Source: Mycobacterium asiaticum (lineage in GTDB: Bacteria; Actinomycetota; Actinomycetes; Mycobacteriales; Mycobacteriaceae). Taken from it: a stretch of DNA of 64,000 nucleotides. Of the stretch, positions 44,663 to 54,045 are shown in pieces. The notes beneath the pieces are model-generated. The model was given only the letters and a program-made list of their open reading frames with translations, searched no databases and had not been told where the DNA came from. The first letter of the stretch is position 1. Each line of letters starts with the position of its first letter. The stretch covers positions 19,727 to 83,726 of the forward strand of contig NZ_LZMH01000036.1 of the NCBI RefSeq assembly GCF_001673635.1, read 5' to 3'. The translations under genes and the position numbers were made by a program.

Positions 44663-47470
44663 CTACCCGGCGTCAACTGCGACGACGCCGCGCCGAATGT
44701 CATTGATAGCGCGCTTGGCCGTTGCCCGCACGTCCGGATCCGGGGCCGCGTTGCGGACCTGGTCGAGCAGGTCGAGGATCTGGCGGCACCAGCGGACGAA
44801 ATCACCTGCTGACAGGGGCGCGCCGCTGCCCGCCGCCTCGGCCGCGGCCAAGGCCGCCGCGAGGTCGCCGGTGCGCGCCCACCGGTAGATCACCGGGACG
44901 AAGCCGTCATCGGGTTCCCGGCTCTGGCCGATGCGGTGCGTCTGCTCGTCGGCCCGCAAGTCAGCGGACAGCCGCGCTGTCTGCGTCAGCGCCTGCCGAA
45001 GTCTCGGCGTCGGCGTCTCGGCACCCAACGGCGCACCCGGCCCGTCCGACCCGCGCGACTCGTACAACACCGCAGACACCACGCCCGCCAGTTCGGCCGA
45101 CTTCAACCCGGCCCACGCGCCACTGCGCAGGCACTCGGCGACCAGCAGGTCGCTTTCGCTGTAGATCCGGGCCAGTAGCTTGCCATCGTTAGTGACCTGC
45201 GGGTCATCGGATCCGCCCTCGATGAACTCCCGCTCGATCAGCAGACCCAGAATCCGGTCGAACGTGCGGGCCAGCGAGTTGGTCGCGGCGGACACCTTGC
45301 GTTCAAGCTGCGCGTTGTCGCGTTCGATGCGCAGGTACCGCTCGGCCTCGCGGACCTGCTCGTCCACGTCCGGTGCGTTGTGGGAGGGATGGCGACGCAG
45401 CTCGTCGCGCAGCGACGCCAGCTCCGGGTCGTAGTGCGCGTCGTCCTTGTTCCGCCGGCCCGTCGGGGTCGGCAGGCCCTCGGCGGCCGAGCGCAGCGCG
45501 GAGGCCAGATCCCGACGTACCCGCGGCTGGCGGTGTTCGACGCGCTTTGGCAGGGTCATCGATCCGACGGGCGGGGTGGCGCCGGTGTAGTCGGCCGACG
45601 AGATCCGGCCCGCCCACCGGTGCTCGGTCAGCACCAACGGCCGAGGGTCCGTGCTGTCGCGGGCAGATTCCAGCACCACCGCCAGGCCGCCGCGCCTGCC
45701 GTGGGTGATAGTGATGATGTCGCCGCGGCGCAACGCCGCAAGTGCGTCGCTGGCGGCCTGCCGCCGGTGCAGCCGCGACGCGCGGGCTTGGGAGCGTTCC
45801 AGTTCGCTGATCCGCGCCCGCATGCGGGCATATTCCAGGACCGGCGCCTCGTGGCCACCCAACTCGGCGGCGATCTCGTCCAGCATGCCCTTACCGCGTT
45901 CGATGCCACGGACCAGGCCGACCACCGAACGGTCCGCTTGATACTGGGCGAACGACTGCTCGAGCAACCGGTGCGCCTGTTCCGGTCCCATCTGCTGAAC
46001 CAGGTTGATCGTCATGTTGTAGGACGGGGCGAACGAGCTGCGCAGCGGGAAGGTGCGGGTGGACGCCAGGCCGGCCACCTCCGACGGCTCTACCTCGGGG
46101 TGCCAGAGCACCACCGCGTGCCCCTCGACGTCGATGCCTCGGCGGCCGGCACGCCCGGTCAGCTGGGTGTATTCCCCCGGTGTCAGCGGCACATGTTGCT
46201 CGCCGTTGAACTTGACCAGCTTCTCCAGGACGACGGTCCGGGCCGGCATGTTGATGCCCAGCGCCAGCGTCTCTGTGGCGAACACCGCCCGGACCAGGCC
46301 CGCGGTGAACAGTTCCTCGACGGTGTGCCGGAATGCCGGCAGCATCCCGGCGTGGTGAGCCGCCAGGCCGCGTAGCAGCCCCTCGCGCCACTCGTAGTAG
46401 CCCAGCACCGCCAGGTCGGCGTCGGCCAGATCACCGCAGCGGTGCTCGATGATCTCGGCGATCCGCGCCCGCTCCTCCTGCGTGGTCAGTTGCAGCGGCG
46501 AGCGCAGACACTGCTGCACGGCCGCGTCGCACCCCGCCCGGGAGAAAACGAAGGTGATCGCCGGCAACAACCCCGCCGCATCCAGAGACGCGATCACATC
46601 CGGCCGCGACGGCGGGCGGTAGAAGCGCGGCCGACCGCCGCGGGCCGGACCGCCACGCGGACCACGCCGGGGCTGCCAGTCGGACATTCGGTCGGCCTCG
46701 CGGCGATGGGCGATGTGGCGCAGCAAGTCGGGGTTGACGTGCGGTTTGTCCTTGGCGGGCGCCTCGGGCCGGTAGTCGAACAGGTCGAAAAGCCGCTTGC
46801 CCACCAGCACGTGCTGCCACAGCGGCACCGGCCGGTGCTCGTCGACGACCACCGTGGTGTCGCCGCGTACGGTCTGGATCCAGCCGCCGAACTCCTCGGC
46901 GTTGCTCACGGTGGCCGACAGGCTGACCAGGCGCACCTCGTCGGGCAGGTGCAAGATCACCTCCTCCCACACCGGGCCGCGCATCCGGTCGGCGAGGAAG
47001 TGCACCTCGTCCATGACGACGTAGGAAAGTCCTTGCAGCGCTGTCGAATTGGCATAGAGCATGTTGCGCAGCACTTCGGTCGTCATCACGACCACCGGAG
47101 CGTCGGCGTTGACCGACAGGTCGCCCGTCAGCAAGCCGATGCGGTCCTTGCCGTAGCGCGCGACGAGGTCGGTGTGCTTCTGGTTGCTCAGCGCCTTCAG
47201 CGGCGTCGTGTAGAAGCATTTGCCGCCGGCCGCCAGCGCCAGGTGCACCGCGAATTCCCCGACGACGGTCTTGCCGGCGCCGGTCGGGGCGCATACCAGC
47301 ACGCCGTGACCACGTTCCAGCGCCGCGCAGCCGCGGCGCTGAAAGTCGTCGAGGGCGAAGGCCAGTTCGGCGCTGAACCGGGTGAGCTCGGGAAGTTCGG
47401 TCACGCGTTGACCGGTCTCTTGCCGCGAGCGTGCGCGGATTGCCGGCCCGGTCGGCGTGTCGCCGGACAT
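44663..47470 (-). CDS. helY: Ski2-like DEAD/DExH helicase HelY
   Basis: Protein of 935 residues (M. tuberculosis HelY 906). Walker A is APTGAGKT (61-68), the DExH box is DEVH in YVVMDEVHFLADRM, SAT is in LSLSATVSN-type context, and QLTGRAGRRGID is motif VI. The C-terminal half has the Ski2/DSHCT-like helical domain. It is likely an RNA helicase of RNA turnover or ribosome maturation. The ATG at 47470 gives the longest form; a GTG at 47404 matches the M. tuberculosis start and may be the true one. It follows tatC by 21 bp. Confidence 0.92.
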   Translation of the reverse strand: MSGDTPTGPAIRARSRQETGQRVTELPELTRFSAELAFALDDFQRRGCAALERGHGVLVCAPTGAGKTVVGEFAVHLALAAGGKCFYTTPLKALSNQKHTDLVARYGKDRIGLLTGDLSVNADAPVVVMTTEVLRNMLYANSTALQGLSYVVMDEVHFLADRMRGPVWEEVILHLPDEVRLVSLSATVSNAEEFGGWIQTVRGDTTVVVDEHRPVPLWQHVLVGKRLFDLFDYRPEAPAKDKPHVNPDLLRHIAHRREADRMSDWQPRRGPRGGPARGGRPRFYRPPSRPDVIASLDAAGLLPAITFVFSRAGCDAAVQQCLRSPLQLTTQEERARIAEIIEHRCGDLADADLAVLGYYEWREGLLRGLAAHHAGMLPAFRHTVEELFTAGLVRAVFATETLALGINMPARTVVLEKLVKFNGEQHVPLTPGEYTQLTGRAGRRGIDVEGHAVVLWHPEVEPSEVAGLASTRTFPLRSSFAPSYNMTINLVQQMGPEQAHRLLEQSFAQYQADRSVVGLVRGIERGKGMLDEIAAELGGHEAPVLEYARMRARISELERSQARASRLHRRQAASDALAALRRGDIITITHGRRGGLAVVLESARDSTDPRPLVLTEHRWAGRISSADYTGATPPVGSMTLPKRVEHRQPRVRRDLASALRSAAEGLPTPTGRRNKDDAHYDPELASLRDELRRHPSHNAPDVDEQVREAERYLRIERDNAQLERKVSAATNSLARTFDRILGLLIEREFIEGGSDDPQVTNDGKLLARIYSESDLLVAECLRSGAWAGLKSAELAGVVSAVLYESRGSDGPGAPLGAETPTPRLRQALTQTARLSADLRADEQTHRIGQSREPDDGFVPVIYRWARTGDLAAALAAAEAAGSGAPLSAGDFVRWCRQILDLLDQVRNAAPDPDVRATAKRAINDIRRGVVAVDAG

Positions 47471-47491
47471 CTGTGCACGCTCGCGACGGGC

Positions 47492-48445
47492 TCAGGTGAC
47501 GTCGTCATGGGATCCGCCGATCACCGAGGGCGCCGGTATCGGCGAGGGCGGCTCGATGGGCGACGCCTCGTCGTCCGGGATCGCGGCGGCTTCGCGCTTG
47601 GCTTTGCGCTTGTCGTGCACCCGGGCGATCTGAATGGCGAACTCCAGCAGCACGGTCAACGCCAGACCGAGCGCGGTCATCGAGAACGGATCCGAGCCCG
47701 GCGTGAACACCGCCGCGAACAGGAACATCGCGAAGATCAGCCCGCGCCGCCAGGCTTTGAGCCGCTCGTAGGTCAGGATGCCGGCGATGTTAAGCATCAC
47801 GATCAGCAGCGGGAATTCGAAGCTCACCCCGAACACCACCAGCAGGTTGATCAGGAACCCGAAATACCGGTCGCCGGACAGCGCCGTGACCTGCACGTCG
47901 CTGCCGACGGTCAGCAGGAAGCTCAAGGCCTTGGACAACACCAGGTACGCCAGCGCCGCACCGGCAACGAACAGGATCACCGCCGGGATCACGAAGGCCA
48001 CCGCGAAGCGGCGCTCCTTCTTGTAAAGCCCCGGGGTGATGAATGCCCACAGCTCGTAGAACCACACCGGACAGGCCAGCACGATGCCGGCCGTCATGCC
48101 GACCTTGAGCCGCAGCATGAACTGGTCGAAGGGCGCTGTAGCCAGCAGCCGGCACTGCCCGTCGGCGCTGATGTTCGCCCGGGCCGACTGCGGCAGAGCG
48201 CAATACGGCTGTCGCAGCCATTCGCCGAGGCTTTCCAGCCCGAAGATTGGGTGCGAGTACCAGATGAACCCGAACGCCGTGGTGACGACGATCGCGGCCA
48301 GCGAAATTAGCAGGCGCGCGCGCAATTCGGTCAGGTGCTCGACCAGGGACATGGTCCCGTCAGGATTGACGCGGCTACGCCGATTGCGCGGATTGAGCCG
48401 TTTGAGAGGACCGAAAGCGCGCGCAGAAACCCGGGAAGCTTTCAC
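47492..48445 (-). CDS. tatC: Sec-independent translocase TatC
   Basis: Protein of 317 residues, membrane, with six predicted helices. It is the receptor for twin-arginine signal peptides. The conserved N-terminal [14 protein letters not shown] and the segment [15 protein letters not shown] are visible. The C-terminus is an acidic and Pro-rich cytoplasmic tail. The ATG is at 48445, 25 bp after tatA. BlaC in this window carries a likely Tat signal. TatB is not in this cluster, as in other mycobacteria. Confidence 0.95.
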   Translation of the reverse strand: MKASRVSARAFGPLKRLNPRNRRSRVNPDGTMSLVEHLTELRARLLISLAAIVVTTAFGFIWYSHPIFGLESLGEWLRQPYCALPQSARANISADGQCRLLATAPFDQFMLRLKVGMTAGIVLACPVWFYELWAFITPGLYKKERRFAVAFVIPAVILFVAGAALAYLVLSKALSFLLTVGSDVQVTALSGDRYFGFLINLLVVFGVSFEFPLLIVMLNIAGILTYERLKAWRRGLIFAMFLFAAVFTPGSDPFSMTALGLALTVLLEFAIQIARVHDKRKAKREAAAIPDDEASPIEPPSPIPAPSVIGGSHDDVT

Positions 48446-48470
48446 GACATTCGGTCAGAGGGACGCCGGA

Positions 48471-48734
48471 CTATGCCGGCCGCGCCTCAGTGTGGCCCTG
48501 CTCGGTGGATTCGACGCGCTGCGACTGCACCGGTGTCGGGGTGGCCGCAGGGGTCGCCGGGGTCTCGATCGACGGTTCGGACTTGTTCTCGCTTTGCAGC
48601 TCACGGACCTCGGACTTGAAGATTCGCAGCGACTTGCCCAGTGAGCGCGCCGCGTCGGGGAGCCGCTTGGCACCGAACAACACAATCACCACGACAGCGA
48701 GGATCAGCCAGTGCCACGGTTGAAGACTGCCCAC
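48471..48734 (-). CDS. tatA: Sec-independent translocase TatA
   Basis: Protein of 87 residues: an N-terminal membrane helix ([15 protein letters not shown]), hinge GAK, then an amphipathic helix ([20 protein letters not shown]) and a polar tail with a [19 protein letters not shown] low-complexity end. It oligomerises with TatC to form the translocation site. I chose the GTG at 48734 because it gives MGSLQPWHW, as in M. tuberculosis TatA (83 aa); the frame is open 20 codons further upstream. Confidence 0.94.
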   Translation of the reverse strand: MGSLQPWHWLILAVVVIVLFGAKRLPDAARSLGKSLRIFKSEVRELQSENKSEPSIETPATPAATPTPVQSQRVESTEQGHTEARPA

Positions 48735-48812
48735 TTTGATTACCTCCAGACGTTGACCCGATGTTACCGCAGCACGGCGGTCGCTCCGGGACATGCGAAC
48801 GGTGCCTGCGCG

Positions 48813-49793
48813 TCACACCTGTTCAGTAGCGTGTTCGAAGGCTTCATACGCCCGGAGGGCCGCGGCGGCCGCGGCTTGGACCCGCTGCGCCAGCGTTTGC
48901 GGCTCCAGCACCTGCACCGCCGCTCCGAAGCCCAGCACCAGCCGGGTCATCCAGTCCTCGGAGGCGTAGGTCATCGTCCCCTCACACGAACCGTCAGACA
49001 GCTCGCGTACCTCTCTGATCGGGAAGTATTCGAACATCCACGATGCCGACGGGCCCACCCGCAGCAACGCCGAGGGCAACGACGGGTCGCCGTCGAACAA
49101 CGAGGTGTCGGGTGGGGCTTGCAGGACCGGCTCCGGCGGCAATGCCGGTTCACCCCGCTCGGCCGCGTCAACGATGCGGTCGAACCGGAACAACCGCACC
49201 CCCTCAGCCTCGCGTGACCACGCTTCCAGGTAGCTGTGGTCGCCGATCAGCAGCACCCGGATCGGGTCGACGATGCGGGAGGTGAGGGAGTCGTGGGAGG
49301 CGGCGTAGTAATCGATGGTCAGGGCCCGCTTGTCGCGCACGGCGGCGCGCACGGTGGCCGCGGCGCGGCTTTCCAAGGGCGCGGGCTCGTCGGTGGCAGC
49401 CACCGCGTTGTCGGGTCCGGCGGCTCCGGCCGCGGCGGCGATCTTGGCGATCGCGCTGCGCGCAGCCTCGGGATCGACCACGCCGGGGAAGTCGGCCAAC
49501 GCCCGCAGGGCCACCAACAGCCCGGTGGCCTCGGGAGATGTGAGCTTGAGCGGCCGGTCGATGCCGGCGGAGAACGTCACTTTGACGGTGTCCCCGGAGA
49601 ACTCGAAGTCGATGAGGTCGCCGGGGTCGTAGCCGGGCAGGCCACACATCCACAGCTGGTTGAGGTCCTGCTCGAGCTGCTGCTCGGAGACACCGAGGTC
49701 GGCGGCGGCCTCAGCGCGGGTAATCCGGGGATTGGCTTGTAGGTACGGCACCATGTTGAGCAGCCGCACCAGCCTCGTCGATACGGGAGTCAT
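48813..49793 (-). CDS. pafC: WYL-domain regulator PafC
   Basis: Protein of 326 residues. An N-terminal helix-turn-helix (RITRAEAAADLGVSEQQLEQ) is followed by a WYL domain (ALTIDYYAASHDS, then YLEAWSREAEGVRLFRFDRI) and a C-terminal WCX region. With PafB it forms the PafBC transcription activator, which in mycobacteria drives a LexA/RecA-independent DNA-damage response. The ATG overlaps the pafB stop (ATGA). The 78-bp gap after its stop separates it from tatA. Confidence 0.93.
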   Translation of the reverse strand: MTPVSTRLVRLLNMVPYLQANPRITRAEAAADLGVSEQQLEQDLNQLWMCGLPGYDPGDLIDFEFSGDTVKVTFSAGIDRPLKLTSPEATGLLVALRALADFPGVVDPEAARSAIAKIAAAAGAAGPDNAVAATDEPAPLESRAAATVRAAVRDKRALTIDYYAASHDSLTSRIVDPIRVLLIGDHSYLEAWSREAEGVRLFRFDRIVDAAERGEPALPPEPVLQAPPDTSLFDGDPSLPSALLRVGPSASWMFEYFPIREVRELSDGSCEGTMTYASEDWMTRLVLGFGAAVQVLEPQTLAQRVQAAAAAALRAYEAFEHATEQV

Positions 49794-50800
49794 TTGCGCC
49801 GCTCCTCCTCGGAGCTCGCCGCCGCCCGCAACCGGGCCACCACGTCCTCGCGCAGCGACGCGGGTTCCAGCACGATCGCGTCCGCGCCGTAGCCGGCGAT
49901 TTCGCGCGCCAACCGGTCACCGAAGGAGATGTCGAGCTCGATCACTTCACCGGCACGCCCGGCGAGCGGGCGGGACTCCACCGAGCGACCGGCGCGGCGC
50001 AACGCCGTGGCGCGGCCGTCGGCCACCCACACCCTGGCCTGTGCGCCGGTGGGCGCCTCGGCAACGGCCCGGGCCACGATCTGCGACAGGTCGACGCCGT
50101 CGGGCACGGTAACCGCCCCCGCCTCCCCGATCGGGACGACCTCGGCACCGATGCGGGAGACCCGAAACGTGCGGGTGGCGTTGCGGTCGCGGTCGTGCCC
50201 GACCAAATACCAGCGGCCCTTGTTGGTGACCACACCCCACGGTTCGACGGTGCGAGTGGTATACGGCTCGGCGCGGGAGGGCCGGTGCGGGAACTGCACC
50301 ACCCGCCGAGAATTGATGGCTTCCAACAGGATTCCGAGGACACCCTCGGATCCACGCAGGCCCGGCAAACCGGCCGGCGAGGCGATGGCGACCGGGGCGC
50401 CGTAGTCGGCGGGATCGACGTCCACGCCGGCCGCTCGCAACTTGAGCAGCGCCCCCTGTGTGGCGGTGATCAACTCGGGCGACTGCCAGAGTTGGGTCGC
50501 GACGGCCACCGCGGCGGCTTCTTCATGGGTCAACTCAACATCCGGCAGCGCGTAGGCATCGCGGTTGATGCGGTAACCCTCGGTGGGGTCCAGGTTCGAT
50601 ACCCGCCCGACTTCCAGCGGGATGCCCAGGTCGCGCAGTTCGTTCTTGTCGCGTTCGAACATCCGGGAGAACGCCTCGGACGAAGGGCTCTCGGAGTACC
50701 CCGCGACGCTGGACCTGATCTTCTCGGCGGTGATGTAGCCGCGAGTCGATAGCAGTGCGATGACCAGGTTGACCAGCCGCTCAACTTTCGAAATGGCCAT
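49790..50800 (-). CDS. pafB: WYL-domain regulator PafB
   Basis: Protein of 336 residues with the same plan as PafC: N-terminal HTH (MAISKVERLVNLVIALLSTR, GYITAEKIR), a WYL domain (PWGVVTNKGRWYLVGHDRDR) and a C-terminal WCX domain. It heterodimerises with PafC. It is encoded 7 bp downstream of pafA, which explains the name (proteasome accessory factor), though neither acts in protein degradation. Confidence 0.93.
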   Translation of the reverse strand: MAISKVERLVNLVIALLSTRGYITAEKIRSSVAGYSESPSSEAFSRMFERDKNELRDLGIPLEVGRVSNLDPTEGYRINRDAYALPDVELTHEEAAAVAVATQLWQSPELITATQGALLKLRAAGVDVDPADYGAPVAIASPAGLPGLRGSEGVLGILLEAINSRRVVQFPHRPSRAEPYTTRTVEPWGVVTNKGRWYLVGHDRDRNATRTFRVSRIGAEVVPIGEAGAVTVPDGVDLSQIVARAVAEAPTGAQARVWVADGRATALRRAGRSVESRPLAGRAGEVIELDISFGDRLAREIAGYGADAIVLEPASLREDVVARLRAAASSEEERRK

Positions 50801-50807
50801 TCGTCGG

Positions 50808-52166
50808 CTACATGCTCGCGATCAGTCGTTTCACCCGCTCGTCGACGGCCCGGAACGGGTCTTTGCACAGGACGGTTCGCTGTGCCTGGTCGTTGAGCTT
50901 AAGGTGCACCCAGTCGACGGTGAAGTCACGTCCGGCCGCCTGTGCAGCGCTGATGAACTCGCCGCGCAACCTGGCCCGCGTGGTCTGCGGTGGCCGCTCG
51001 ACCGCATCGGCGATTTCCTCGTCGGTGGTGACCCGGGTGGCCAGGCCCTTGCGCTGCAGCAGGTCGAACACGCCACGGCCGCGCTTGATGTCGTGGTAGG
51101 CCAAATCGAGCTGGGCGATCTTCGGGTCGGACAACTCCATGTTGTAGCGGTCCTGGTAGCGCTGGAACAGCTTGCGCTTGATCACCCAGTCGATCTCGGT
51201 GTCCACCTTGGCGAAGTCCTGGCTTTCCACGGCGTCGAGCTGGCGGCCCCACAGATCCACGACCTGCTCGATCTGGGCGTTGGGCTCACGGGTCTGCAAG
51301 TGCTCGACGGCGCGGCTGTAGTACTCGCGCTGGATTTCAAGCGCGCTCGCCTGGCGTCCGCCGGCCAGCCGGACGGGACGACGACCGGTGACGTCGTGGC
51401 TGACCTCGCGGATGGCGCGGATCGGGTTGTCCAGCGAGAAGTCCCGGAACGCCACTCCCGCCTCGATCATCTCCAGCACCAGCGCCGCGGTGCCCACCTT
51501 GAGCATGGTGGTCGTCTCGCACATGTTGGAGTCGCCGACGATGACGTGCAGCCGGCGGTACTTCTCGGCGTCGGCATGCGGCTCGTCGCGGGTGTTGATG
51601 ATGGGTCGGCTCCGGGTGGTCGCCGACGACACCCCTTCCCAAATGTGCTCGGCGCGCTGGCTCAGGCAGAATGTGGCGGCTTTGGGCGTCTGCAGCACCT
51701 TGCCGGCGCCGCAGATCAGCTGGCGGGTGACCAGGAACGGCAGCAGCACGTCGGAGATCCGGGAGAATTCGCCGGCGCGCACGATCAGGTAGTTCTCGTG
51801 GCAGCCGTACGAGTTGCCCGCCGAGTCGGTGTTGTTCTTGAACAGGTAGATGTCACCGCCGATGCCTTCGTCGGCGAGCCGCTGCTCGGCGTCGACCAGC
51901 AGGTCTTCGAGCACCCACTCGCCGGCCCGGTCGTGCGTGACCAGCTGCACCAGGCTGTCGCACTCCGCGGTTGCGTACTCCGGATGGCTGCCCACATCGA
52001 GGTAGAGGCGAGCCCCGTTGCGCAAGAAAACATTCGAGCTGCGACCCCACGAGACCACCCGCCGGAACAGGTAGCGGGCTACCTCGTCTGGGGACAGGCG
52101 TCGATGCCCGTGGAAGGTGCAGGTGACACCGAATTCGGTCTCGATGCCCATTATTCGTCGCTGCAC
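50808..52166 (-). CDS. pafA: Pup-protein ligase PafA
   Basis: Protein of 452 residues, identical in length to M. tuberculosis PafA. It is related to glutamine synthetase: it phosphorylates the C-terminal Glu of Pup and joins it to substrate lysines. The N-terminal MGIETEFG is the Mg/ATP site, and [11 protein letters not shown] and [21 protein letters not shown] are family hallmarks shared with Dop. The start is GTG at 52166; the frame is open upstream to 52235. First gene of the pafA-pafB-pafC unit. Confidence 0.95.
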   Translation of the reverse strand: MQRRIMGIETEFGVTCTFHGHRRLSPDEVARYLFRRVVSWGRSSNVFLRNGARLYLDVGSHPEYATAECDSLVQLVTHDRAGEWVLEDLLVDAEQRLADEGIGGDIYLFKNNTDSAGNSYGCHENYLIVRAGEFSRISDVLLPFLVTRQLICGAGKVLQTPKAATFCLSQRAEHIWEGVSSATTRSRPIINTRDEPHADAEKYRRLHVIVGDSNMCETTTMLKVGTAALVLEMIEAGVAFRDFSLDNPIRAIREVSHDVTGRRPVRLAGGRQASALEIQREYYSRAVEHLQTREPNAQIEQVVDLWGRQLDAVESQDFAKVDTEIDWVIKRKLFQRYQDRYNMELSDPKIAQLDLAYHDIKRGRGVFDLLQRKGLATRVTTDEEIADAVERPPQTTRARLRGEFISAAQAAGRDFTVDWVHLKLNDQAQRTVLCKDPFRAVDERVKRLIASM

Positions 52167-52263
52167 GTAATCGAGGGTACTGGTTGTCATTCCGCGACGG
52201 TGCACAGCCGCGCCCGCGTCGTAGTACCAACCCACTCTGCAGGGGTAGCGAATCTAAAAGTTA

Positions 52264-52291
52264 GGCTGTGCGAAACTTCCGTTTCACAGCC
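52264..52291. promoter_or_regulatory. Inverted repeat just upstream of the second PPE gene
   Basis: GGCTGTG (52264-52270) pairs with CACAGCC (52285-52291). The inner AAAC (52273-52276) and GTTT (52281-52284) extend the stem around a TTCC loop, with a two-base bulge. It ends 6 bp before the GGAAGG ribosome site of the PPE gene. It could be an operator or a 5'-UTR hairpin. Confidence 0.5.
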
Positions 52292-52308
52292 CGCTTCGGA
52301 AGGCCCCG

Positions 52309-53904
52309 TTGACGATGATCTGGATGGCCGCGCCACCGGAGGTTCACTCCGCGCTGCTGAGCCTGGGTCCCGGTGCGGAGTCGCTGCTGACGGCCGCTGC
52401 GGCGTGGGAGTCGCTCAGCATCGAATACGCCGCGGCGGCCGCGGAGATCAGCGACGTCGTCACCGCCGTGGGGGCGGGCTGGGAGGGCTCCGGCGCCGAA
52501 TCCTGGTCGGCGGCTCAGGCGCCTTATGTGGCGTGGCTGCTCGACGCCAGTGCCGACGGTGCCGCCGCGGCCGCCCAGCACGAGGTCGCCGCCGCCGCGT
52601 ATACCGCCGCCCTGGCGGCCATGCCGACCCTGGCTGAGTTGGCCGCCAACCACGCCACCCATGCCGCACTGGTCGCCACGAACTTCTTCGGCATCAACAC
52701 CGTCCCGATTGCGCTCAACGAAGCCGACTACGTGCGGATGTGGATCCAGGCCGCCACCACGATGGCCACCTACCAGTCCGCGGCGACGGCCGCGGTCGCA
52801 TCCACACCAACCACGTCGGCGGCACCGCCCATCGTGAGATCTGCCGGTTCGGCGGCATCGCTGGATCCAGGCCGGGCCATGATCAATGCGATCGCGCCGA
52901 TCCTGGAGCGCTTCGGCATCAACGGGTTGATCCGAAATCCGTTGGTTTCCAACCCTTTGACCGACCTCATATCGGACTTCCTGGAGATCTTCGGCATCTA
53001 CTGGGACTCCGGCGCCGGCACACTCAACGGACTCGGCTACGAGAGCTACGCGGACGCCACCCAGCCGATGTGGTACCTCGCTCGCGGCCTCGAGCTGATC
53101 GGGGACACCATGCAGATGTCGCAGAACCCGACCCAGGCGATCCAGTATTTCCTGGCCCTTTCCCTCTTGGACTGGCCGACGCACGTCGCCCAACTCGGAA
53201 CGGCCATAACTCAGTCGCCGTTGCTGTTGGCAGCGGCTGGGGGTGCCATGTTGGTGCCGGCGGCATCGGCCGGCGGGCTGACCGGGCTGGCCGGGTTGGC
53301 GGGAGCACCCACCCCCACCGAACTGCCCGCTCCCGCGCCCATTCCGGCCGCCGTGGACTTGCCGGCCGCGGGAATGACGTCGTCACCAACGTCGATTGGC
53401 ACGGCATCCACCGCCGGCTCGGCGTCGGCCCCGGCGCCCTCGGCCGCGCCGACGAGCACCGCGACCGCGCCATCTGCCCCTGCGCCCCCGGCTGCCGGGT
53501 TCACGCCGCCCTACCTGGTCGGTCCGCCGGGAATCGGATTCGGTTCGGGGATGGCCGCCGGCGCGAGCGCGAGCGCGAAGAAGAAAGCGTCCGAGCCAGA
53601 CAGCGCCGCCGAGGCGGCGAAGTCATCGGCCGCGCTGCGTCGGCAGGCGCGGCTTCGCCAGCGCACGCGCACCACCCAGCGCGGCTACGGTGACGAGTTC
53701 ATGGACATGGATGTGGACGTCGAGCCACTGTTCGACGAGCCGCCGGACGATGCGACGGCCTCAGGGCAAGGCGCTGGATCGCAGGGACTTGCCGGGACCC
53801 TCCCCCACGACACCGTCGGGGAAGCGGCGGGTTTGACGAAGTTGGTCGACGACGATTTCGGCGGTGGGCCGATCATGCCGATGTTGCCGAACACCTGGCA
53901 GTGA
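52309..53904 (+). CDS. PPE family protein, PPE2/PPE3-like
   Basis: Protein of 531 residues. The PPE domain is complete (PPEVHSALLSLGPGAESLL, TNFFGINTVPIALNEADYVR). After an Ala/Pro-rich region comes a charged tail with KKKASEPDSAAEA, basic RRQARLRQRTR, QGLAGTL and PMLPNTW, the same order as PPE2/PPE3 and as the PPE at 28072-29559. The TTG at 52309 is five bases after GGAAGG, a better spacing than the ATG at 52315, and gives MTMIWMA similar to PPE2. No PE partner is nearby. M. tuberculosis has PPE36 in the equivalent interval. Confidence 0.9.
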   Translation: MTMIWMAAPPEVHSALLSLGPGAESLLTAAAAWESLSIEYAAAAAEISDVVTAVGAGWEGSGAESWSAAQAPYVAWLLDASADGAAAAAQHEVAAAAYTAALAAMPTLAELAANHATHAALVATNFFGINTVPIALNEADYVRMWIQAATTMATYQSAATAAVASTPTTSAAPPIVRSAGSAASLDPGRAMINAIAPILERFGINGLIRNPLVSNPLTDLISDFLEIFGIYWDSGAGTLNGLGYESYADATQPMWYLARGLELIGDTMQMSQNPTQAIQYFLALSLLDWPTHVAQLGTAITQSPLLLAAAGGAMLVPAASAGGLTGLAGLAGAPTPTELPAPAPIPAAVDLPAAGMTSSPTSIGTASTAGSASAPAPSAAPTSTATAPSAPAPPAAGFTPPYLVGPPGIGFGSGMAAGASASAKKKASEPDSAAEAAKSSAALRRQARLRQRTRTTQRGYGDEFMDMDVDVEPLFDEPPDDATASGQGAGSQGLAGTLPHDTVGEAAGLTKLVDDDFGGGPIMPMLPNTWQ

Positions 53905-54045
53905 GGGTGTTATCGAAGATTCGAATCCGACGATTCTGGCTATATTTCGACTGATCCCATCGGGCCTGGGTGGCACGGCGATTCGGCGGGTGGAAAAGCC
54001 ATTTCTGAACATAGTTTCCTGGGCAGCGACGCCGAAACGGCTCGT

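Noticed and set aside
48735..48794. Longer tatA start
   Set aside because: The extra residues precede the conserved MGSLxPWHW start and are charged, which would disrupt membrane insertion.
52167..52235. Longer pafA start
   Set aside because: The GTG at 52166 gives exactly the M. tuberculosis length; the extra residues are not family-like.
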